Part shown: piece after piece, positions 58,327 to 64,000 of the stretch
Layout of the letters: every line of letters starts with the position of its first letter
Numbering within the stretch: position 1 is the stretch's first letter
Assembly (NCBI RefSeq): GCF_029028005.1
Contig: NZ_JAOTPO010000003.1
Location: 186,001-250,000 of the forward strand
Reading direction: 5' to 3'
DNA length: 64,000 nt
Source of the DNA: Alkalihalobacterium chitinilyticum
Lineage (GTDB): Bacteria; Bacillota; Bacilli; Bacillales; Bacillaceae_F
The notes under the pieces: generated by a model
Told to the model about the DNA's origin: nothing
The model's database searches: none
What the model saw: the letters and a program-made list of their open reading frames with translations, nothing else
Program-made: the position numbers and the translations under genes

Positions 58327-59766
58327 TTAACGTTTCAAGTTAACGAGTTCTTGTAAAATTTCATCTGAAGTTGTAATAATTCTCGTATTTGCCTGGAAAC
58401 CACGTTGGGCAACAATCATTTCCGTGAATTCTTCTGAAATATCAACGTTAGACATTTCTAATGTACTCCCCATGAGTAATCCGCGACCTTCCCCAGGAGT
58501 TCCTATGTTCGGCTGGCCTGAGTTATTTGATGCTTGGTACGTATTACTTCCTGATTTCGTTAAGCCTCCAGGGTTATTAAATGTAGCAAGTGCAAGCTGA
58601 CCAAGAAGCTGTACACGACCGTTAGAAAAGACTCCAATAATTTCACCAGATTGTCCAATATTAAAACTGTCTAAAAATCCGTCGATGTTTCCAGTGACTT
58701 GGTTAACATCAGCTGTATTCGATCCTGAGAACTGGGTAAACTGAGAAAAATCAAAAGTTAGTTGAAGCGGTTCCGCTCCATTAAAGTCTCCAGCACCAAG
58801 TGGTTGCGTATTTAAGTTCAATGTTAGATTGACTTCTTTCATCGAGTTGTTGTTAACTGCATTGGGATCGTCTTGGATAACATAACCATTAGCACCAAAT
58901 TTAATAAGATCATCAGTTTGTCCAGGGAATGGCGTATTAGCACTCGTTAATCTCTCGTATGTGTAGAACAACTGACCAGTCATTGGATCTTTGTTGTGCT
59001 CCCTTGTAGCAAGATCAATAGATGGTCTCACAATTCCTACTGTCCAATTCCCAGTTGAATCCTTTTGATAAGCCAACTTTACATTGTGAGTAGCACCTAG
59101 TGAATCTACAACTTGATGAGTAATCATAAATCCGCTTTTCATGGCATTATTGATTTGTTGTTGCGTTAGCTGGTTTGCTCCATTTACTAATGCTGTTCCC
59201 CCATTCGCACTGCCAACAGGAGGTACATCTGCATTAAAATTCCCTTTATACGTAATATTCGTTGTCGCTTCTGGAGCCATTTGACTTCCAGCTTGAATTT
59301 GCAGTGGTTGGACTTGAGTGTAGTCTATTTGATCTGTTGTACCTGCTTGTAACCCATACCCGAGTACTCTTAGACCATCACCATTAACAAGGGTGCCATT
59401 TTGATCTAAATAGAAGTTCCCAGCTCGTGTATAAGAGTTTAAATTCCCATTATTCACCACAAAAAATCCATCACCTGAAACCGCAACATCTAGAGACCGC
59501 CCCGTCGATTGCATACTACCTTGTGTATGAATCGTATCAATCGTCGCAATTGTTCCCCCAAGTCCTACTTGCATTGGGTTTGTTCCACCACGGTTATCTG
59601 TAGGTGTACTAGCACCACGTATTTGTTGACTCATAATATCTTGAAACGTCGTACGGCCTTTTTTATATCCAAATGTATTTACATTAGCAATATTATTTCC
59701 AATTACATCTAACTTTGTTTGAAAGTTTTTTAAACCACCTATACTGGAATACATTGATCGTAGCAT
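58327..59766 (-). CDS. flgE: Flagellar hook protein FlgE
   Basis: 479 residues. The N-terminal rod/hook helix and signature are present (SMYSSIGGLKNFQTKLDVIG, NNIANVNTFGYKKG), also the C-terminal helix (EEFTEMIVAQRGFQANTRI). A large variable insertion lies in between (about 150-400). B. subtilis FlgE (formerly FlgG) of the same locus is about 264 residues, so the surface domain here is much larger and like that of classical FlgE. It lies behind the TIGR02530-type gene and flgD. Confidence 0.94.
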   Translation of the reverse strand: MLRSMYSSIGGLKNFQTKLDVIGNNIANVNTFGYKKGRTTFQDIMSQQIRGASTPTDNRGGTNPMQVGLGGTIATIDTIHTQGSMQSTGRSLDVAVSGDGFFVVNNGNLNSYTRAGNFYLDQNGTLVNGDGLRVLGYGLQAGTTDQIDYTQVQPLQIQAGSQMAPEATTNITYKGNFNADVPPVGSANGGTALVNGANQLTQQQINNAMKSGFMITHQVVDSLGATHNVKLAYQKDSTGNWTVGIVRPSIDLATREHNKDPMTGQLFYTYERLTSANTPFPGQTDDLIKFGANGYVIQDDPNAVNNNSMKEVNLTLNLNTQPLGAGDFNGAEPLQLTFDFSQFTQFSGSNTADVNQVTGNIDGFLDSFNIGQSGEIIGVFSNGRVQLLGQLALATFNNPGGLTKSGSNTYQASNNSGQPNIGTPGEGRGLLMGSTLEMSNVDISEEFTEMIVAQRGFQANTRIITTSDEILQELVNLKR

Positions 59767-59846
59767 GTATATTTCCCCTTCATTTTCATAGTTCGTTGGT
59801 TGCTTCCGTCATTCCACAACCGTAGGCTTCCATTTCGGTCCAGCCT

Positions 59847-60230
59847 TTAATCGATTAGAATCGTTCCATTGATATTCGTAAATATTTGTGCACTCGCTTC
59901 GGTTCGGTCAAGTGCCGTAATAACAGTGTTGTTATTGGCGTTCACCACAAGTGCTGCATGATTTAAAACGACTAATGAATCGCTTATACCTTTAGACTTA
60001 GCTTCTCTCAACTTATGTTCAATTGCGGTCCATTGGTCTTGATTGATGGATATTCCTCGATCTTGCATTCGCTTTTCAGCATGTTTACTAAGTTTAATTC
60101 CATTGGAACTGTTGATCTCAGTTTGTAAAATGTCGTGGAAATTACCTTGCCCAGTTGGCATTATCGTTTTTTTGGGATATGTTGTCTTAGGCAGCGGTCT
60201 TAGTTTTTGTGAATATATATGAGGTTCCAT
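59847..60230 (-). CDS. Flagellar operon protein, TIGR02530 type
   Basis: About 127 residues. GIKLSKHAEKRMQDRGISIN and DSLVVLNHAALVVNANNNTV followed by VITALDR are the features of the small family found between flgD and flgE in many Firmicutes. It has no signal peptide or membrane segment. I choose ATG 60230 (MEPHIYS) with GGAGG 7 bases upstream. Function unknown; a role in hook assembly is inferred from its place. Confidence 0.87.
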   Translation of the reverse strand: MEPHIYSQKLRPLPKTTYPKKTIMPTGQGNFHDILQTEINSSNGIKLSKHAEKRMQDRGISINQDQWTAIEHKLREAKSKGISDSLVVLNHAALVVNANNNTVITALDRTEASAQIFTNINGTILID

Positions 60231-60249
60231 CACTTCACCTCCTCATTAC

Positions 60250-60696
60250 TTACTCTTTTCCACTTGAACTAATTTGTTTAATTTGATCTACTAAGATCCA
60301 ATTTCCATTATCTAGTTGAACAGAAACATCTCCATCGCGCAAACGCACAGATTTCACCGTATTTGTTTCTAGGTCTCGATCAGATAGAGAACCTTCACGT
60401 TGCCATTGAACTTCTTTGCCGATCAAATGACTATTTTGAATGAGTTTATTATCTGTTTGTGAGGTAATAAATTTTTCAAGCGTTCTATTCATGTTGGTCA
60501 TTTGCTCTAAAGATGAAAATTGCGCCATTTGAGAAATAAATTCACGGTCGTCCATTGGATTTGTGGGATCTTGGTTTTGTAACTGGGTAATTAATATTTT
60601 TAAAAAATCATCTTTTCCTAGTGCCCCTTGACCTGTTTTTTTCACATCACGAGCTCGGTTGTCATAAAAAAGACTCGGGTCTACTGTATTATTCAT
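60250..60696 (-). CDS. flgD: Flagellar hook capping protein FlgD
   Basis: About 148 residues (YlxG). The conserved N-terminal half has [20 protein letters not shown] and [20 protein letters not shown]; the short C-terminal part lacks the big domain of enterobacterial FlgD, as is usual in bacilli. ATG 60696 follows AGGTG. It starts 9 bases after fliK. Confidence 0.94.
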   Translation of the reverse strand: MNNTVDPSLFYDNRARDVKKTGQGALGKDDFLKILITQLQNQDPTNPMDDREFISQMAQFSSLEQMTNMNRTLEKFITSQTDNKLIQNSHLIGKEVQWQREGSLSDRDLETNTVKSVRLRDGDVSVQLDNGNWILVDQIKQISSSGKE

Positions 60697-60705
60697 ACTC
60701 AACAC

Positions 60706-61890
60706 CTAAACTTTCTCATTTATCGTAATTTCTTCTAGTAATTGTGAGAACGATTCATTTTCTCTTTCATTATCTTCTGATTGTTGTTCATCTTGATCTC
60801 GCTCAGCTTGTCTTCCTTGACCATCTTTGTTTAGGTTGCCTGCTGACTGTTGTTGCTGCTGAGTGACTTCAATGCGTTCTACATTAAGTTGTTGTTGTGA
60901 AAAGGCTTGTCTTAACTGCTGGATTTGAGACTCTATTAATTCTCTTGCCGTACTTGTACTTGCTAGAATACGTGCAGTAATTACACCATTAATTTGAGAT
61001 AACTGAATATCAAGTCGTCCTAGATGTTGTGGAAATAGTTTAATAGATAATTGTGAGCCATTATTTAGATTTTTTAATACTCCACGACCAAGGATTTCTT
61101 GGAATTGACGGACAAATTGACGCTGTTCAGCTTCCTTTGTCGGTTGTTCACCAATATGTACTACTAATTGCTGAACACGAGACATATTCTGTCCATCCGT
61201 ATTAATATTAATGCCTTGCTGACCTTCAGTTGATCGCTCTCCAACCCCTATTCTTTGCATCAATGACTGAAGGATTTGATTTTGATTGATTCGTTGGTCT
61301 TCTTTTTGAAGAGCTTGAATTAATTGGCGCATTATATCTTTTGGATCTTTCACATCAAGTGTATTTACACTGTCTCCTACTTTTAATAACTGCTCTAAGT
61401 GTTTCATAAATTGATTTATATCTTTAGTTTGAGCTGATGTATGTGGATCAGATAAAGATCGTTTTAGAGCAACTAAGAAAGTTAACATTGCAGCTGGGTT
61501 ATTTAAAGTATCTCCAGACTGTAATAGAGCTTCAATCGGCAGTTTACTTTGAAAGATTTTCTCGATTTCTAATTGAAGTTCTTCTGGTAACAAAGCTAAT
61601 AATTGTTGGACATCCGAATCATCAAGTTTTTCTTCTGTTAGAAAACCGTCTTCAAACGGTAGTGCTTCTACTAACTCTTTGATTAACGACAATAGTTGCT
61701 CATCGTTTACCCTTTCTTTATCAGCTACGTTTTCGGTTGTCCTTAACCCTGTCCCAGCTGATGTTTCCCCAGAAAAACTACTGCTAAGTAGCTTAGAAAA
61801 AGTGGAGTTACTACTTGATAAGTTCTTAGATGTAGCAGGGCCGTTTCCAGTATTTGATTGACTTGGACCTATTACTCCTGCGATGTTCAT
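60706..61890 (-). CDS. fliK: Flagellar hook-length control protein FliK
   Basis: About 394 residues. The N-terminal half is serine- and glutamate-rich and poorly conserved; the C-terminal Flg_hook domain (about 285-365) has LSIKLFPQHLGRLDIQLSQ and ITARILASTSTARELIESQI. A charged Q/E/D tail follows. FliK measures hook length and triggers FlhB cleavage. ATG 61890 has AAGGAGGTG upstream; the frame is open 10 codons further. Confidence 0.9.
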   Translation of the reverse strand: MNIAGVIGPSQSNTGNGPATSKNLSSSNSTFSKLLSSSFSGETSAGTGLRTTENVADKERVNDEQLLSLIKELVEALPFEDGFLTEEKLDDSDVQQLLALLPEELQLEIEKIFQSKLPIEALLQSGDTLNNPAAMLTFLVALKRSLSDPHTSAQTKDINQFMKHLEQLLKVGDSVNTLDVKDPKDIMRQLIQALQKEDQRINQNQILQSLMQRIGVGERSTEGQQGININTDGQNMSRVQQLVVHIGEQPTKEAEQRQFVRQFQEILGRGVLKNLNNGSQLSIKLFPQHLGRLDIQLSQINGVITARILASTSTARELIESQIQQLRQAFSQQQLNVERIEVTQQQQQSAGNLNKDGQGRQAERDQDEQQSEDNERENESFSQLLEEITINEKV

Positions 61891-61921
61891 GTATTCACCT
61901 CCTTTCAAGTCATATCTCAAT

Positions 61922-62488
61922 CTATTGGTTAGCTAAACGCGACATTATTTCTGCGGCTTTCTCCGGGTCCATTTTAGCTAATATTCCAGCTCTAGATTGT
62001 GTAGAGATTTGTGAGATGTGAAGAAGAGCTTCAGATGTAGGGAGTTCAGACAAAATATTGGCTGCATTCTTCGTAGACATTGCTTCATATGTCTTAGCAA
62101 TCTCCTTTAAATCATGTCTAACTTCTGCAACTGCTTCTTCTTGTGATACGACTTGTTCCTCTAGAAACGTTGCTTCGTTTTGCAGTTGAAGTAATTCTTC
62201 ATCTTTTTGTGTAAGCTGTTGTTCTAATTGTTCAATTCGATTTTGTTGAGAAGTAATTGTTTCCTGTAATTCATCGATGTTGATTTGGTTCTCTTCATCT
62301 TCTTCAACGTCATCGATGATATATTCTCCTATAATAGGGAGATTTCCACCGATTTCTTTCGCCTTATCCTTTATGTCAACTCCAAGGAAGATAAGAATGA
62401 CTGCAAACAAAATAATGGCAAACAGGGTTGGGATAAAAATCACAAAGAAGAACCATTGAATTTTACTATACTCTTTCTCATTACTCAT
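61922..62488 (-). CDS. ylxF: YlxF, MgtE_N-like flagellar operon protein
   Basis: About 188 residues. One N-terminal membrane helix (FFFVIFIPTLFAIILFAVIL), a coiled coil (about 70-125, QNRIEQLEQQLTQKDEELLQ) and a C-terminal MgtE N-domain-like helical part (ANILSELPTSEALLHISQIS, MDPEKAAEIMSRLANQ). It stands between fliJ and fliK like B. subtilis ylxF (called fliB by some), of unclear function. ATG 62488 follows AAGGTG. Confidence 0.9.
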   Translation of the reverse strand: MSNEKEYSKIQWFFFVIFIPTLFAIILFAVILIFLGVDIKDKAKEIGGNLPIIGEYIIDDVEEDEENQINIDELQETITSQQNRIEQLEQQLTQKDEELLQLQNEATFLEEQVVSQEEAVAEVRHDLKEIAKTYEAMSTKNAANILSELPTSEALLHISQISTQSRAGILAKMDPEKAAEIMSRLANQ

Positions 62489-62504
62489 AAGCTTCACCTT
62501 ATTT

Positions 62505-62942
62505 TTAGCGGTTTACATATAGTTGTAAAGATATTTCATCCATCCGCATATTATCGAGTCTCTTTTGTTCTTCGATATATTCTCCATGCTTGATTTCTTT
62601 CATCTTTTCATATTTCTTTAACTCAATAGAGGCGTCAACAAGCTCTTCCTGTTTTTGAAACATTTGATTTCGAGCTAAATTGGTTGACTGTTGTTGTCTT
62701 TCAATATCAACATTTAACCTCATTAAGATTGTTTGATGTTGTTGCAGTTGGTGAATAGGAATACCTTCATTCATTTGTTGTTCGCATCTAGCTTCTAAGT
62801 CTTCTTTTTTCTTTAAAAGATCATATAGTCTAGTTGCCGTCTCCTCAAATTGCTTTGTCGCCTTGCTATATTCGTTCTCGACATTTTGTTTTTCTCGCTC
62901 TTTAATTTCAAGAACTTTCTGAAGAGTATAACGGAATGACAT
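62505..62942 (-). CDS. fliJ: Flagellar export protein FliJ
   Basis: A 145-residue antiparallel coiled coil: FRYTLQKVLEIKEREKQNVE at the N-terminus and long heptad-rich helices with almost no glycine or proline. It belongs to the export ATPase complex with FliI and FliH. It starts 3 bases after fliI. Confidence 0.92.
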   Translation of the reverse strand: MSFRYTLQKVLEIKEREKQNVENEYSKATKQFEETATRLYDLLKKKEDLEARCEQQMNEGIPIHQLQQHQTILMRLNVDIERQQQSTNLARNQMFQKQEELVDASIELKKYEKMKEIKHGEYIEEQKRLDNMRMDEISLQLYVNR

Positions 62943-62945
62943 ACC

Positions 62946-64000
62946 CTATTCACCTCCTCCGAATTGTTGTTGTAACATCGTTACTGCTTCATCTAAATGA
63001 CTTGGTTCGTTAATTCCTTGTTTCAAAAAAGAAATAATATTTGGAAATGCTTGAATGGCTAAATCAATATCTCTTGATGAGCCTCGCTTATAAGCACCGA
63101 TATTAATTAAATCTTCTGATTCATAGTACGTTGACAGCATTGCTCTTAACCGTTCTGCAGCAACGCGATGCTGTTGTGGTACGATATCATGCATGACACG
63201 ACTAACACTTTTCAAGACATTTATCGCTGGAAATTGACCTTTGTTCGCCAGTTTTCGATCTAACACGAAGTGTCCATCTAAAATACCTCGAACCGCATCT
63301 GAAATCGGTTCATTTAAGTCATCGCCGTCCACTAGTACAGTATAAAATGCAGTAATAGATCCATTTTGACTTGTACCCGAACGCTCTAAGAGACGAGGAA
63401 GCATCGCAAAAACCGATGGTGTGTAACCTTTGGTCGTTGGCGGTTCTCCAACCGCTAAACCAATTTCCCGCTGTGCCATAGCAAAACGAGTAACCGAGTC
63501 CATCATTAAATTAACGTTCATTCCTTGGTTACGGAAATATTCGGCTATTGCAGTGGCTGTCATTGCTCCTTTCACTCTCATTAAAGCTGGTTGATCGGAG
63601 GTAGCAACAACTAATATGCTTTTCTTAAGTCCGTCTTCACCCAAATCACGCTCAATAAAATCCTTTACTTCTCGTCCACGTTCTCCAATTAAAGCAATGA
63701 CATTTAAATCTGCATCGGAGTTTTTTATAATCATCGATAACAGTGTACTTTTACCAACTCCACTACCTGCAAAAATCCCAATTCTTTGGCCCTTTCCAAC
63801 CGTTAATAAACTGTCTATCGAACGTATACCAATACTCATTGGTTCGGTTATCCTCGGTCGCTCTAAAGGATTTGGGGGTGCATTGTCTGTTGGAAAAGAT
63901 GACAAGCCATCCGGTAATTTTGAACGATCAAGTGGTTGTCCGCATCCGTCAATCACTTTCCCGATTAATCCTAATCCCGCCTTGATTTCTAAAGGGTATC
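62946..64000 (-). CDS. fliI: Flagellar export ATPase FliI (5' end outside window)
   Basis: About 350 C-terminal residues of the usual ~440 are visible. The first visible codons read YPLEIKAGLGLIGKVIDG, which continues the FliI sequence, so the gene begins beyond base 64000. Walker A GIFAGSGVGKSTLL, Walker B NLMMDSVTRFAMAQREI and the EPPTTKGYTPSVFA loop are present. It powers the flagellar export gate. Confidence 0.96.
   Translation of the reverse strand, partial: YPLEIKAGLGLIGKVIDGCGQPLDRSKLPDGLSSFPTDNAPPNPLERPRITEPMSIGIRSIDSLLTVGKGQRIGIFAGSGVGKSTLLSMIIKNSDADLNVIALIGERGREVKDFIERDLGEDGLKKSILVVATSDQPALMRVKGAMTATAIAEYFRNQGMNVNLMMDSVTRFAMAQREIGLAVGEPPTTKGYTPSVFAMLPRLLERSGTSQNGSITAFYTVLVDGDDLNEPISDAVRGILDGHFVLDRKLANKGQFPAINVLKSVSRVMHDIVPQQHRVAAERLRAMLSTYYESEDLINIGAYKRGSSRDIDLAIQAFPNIISFLKQGINEPSHLDEAVTMLQQQFGGGE

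Noticed and set aside
1-64000. tRNA, rRNA, CRISPR, insertion sequences, prophage or defence genes
   Set aside because: Nothing on either strand supported such a call; all long frames are housekeeping, sporulation or flagellar genes in conserved order.

Overview
This is an AT-rich stretch of a Bacillaceae (Firmicutes, endospore-former) chromosome. All 65 genes I call lie on the minus strand, so transcription runs from base 64000 towards base 1. The gene order closely follows the Bacillus subtilis segment from fliI to ymfI. Spore-specific genes (spoVFA/spoVFB, spoIIIE, tepA) show a spore former. Differences from B. subtilis (a large FlgE, a FapA-type gene behind sigD, no cheA/cheW in the che cluster, no ymfD/ymfE/ymfG) suggest another bacilli genus. 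I cannot name the species.

Layout in direction of transcription: (1) 64000-41536, the 3' two thirds of a fla/che operon: fliI (5' end outside the window), fliJ, ylxF, fliK, flgD, a TIGR02530-type gene, flgE, swrD, fliL, fliM, fliY, cheY, fliZ, fliP, fliQ, fliR, flhB, flhA, flhF, flhG, cheB, cheC, cheD, an unknown membrane gene, sigD, a FapA-type gene, an unknown basic protein and swrB. (2) 41371-27824, translation, envelope and replication genes: rpsB, tsf, pyrH, frr, uppS, cdsA, dxr, rseP, proS, polC. (3) 27651-20219, the nusA-infB group: rimP, nusA, ylxR, ylxQ, infB, ylxP, rbfA, truB, ribF, rpsO. (4) 20042-15194: pnpA, ylxY, ymxG (mlpA), ymxH. (5) 14878-9992: dipicolinate synthase spoVFA-spoVFB, then asd-dapG-dapA, which make aspartate semialdehyde and dihydrodipicolinate, the substrate of SpoVF. 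(6) 9552-1: rnjB, tepA-ylzJ, spoIIIE, ymfC, the M16 pair ymfF-ymfH, and a partial short-chain dehydrogenase.

The flagellar block encodes the export gate (FliP/Q/R, FlhA/B), the export ATPase and its helpers, the switch (FliM/FliY), rod/hook assembly proteins (FlgD, FlgE, FliK), placement factors (FlhF/FlhG), the adaptation branch (CheB/C/D/Y) and the late sigma factor SigD. Rho-independent terminators follow ylzJ, rnjB, dapA, ymxH, ymxG, pnpA, rpsO, polC, frr, tsf and rpsB. Sigma-A-like promoters are visible upstream of rpsB, asd and pnpA. No rRNA, tRNA, CRISPR array, insertion sequence or prophage gene was seen.

No clearly new multi-gene system is visible. The points most worth following are the missing cheA/cheW, two related ~90-100 bp inverted-repeat elements inside housekeeping operons (rbfA/truB and proS/polC), the hairpin leader before swrD, the hairpin pair between rpsB and tsf, and two unrecognised genes at the end of the fla/che operon.
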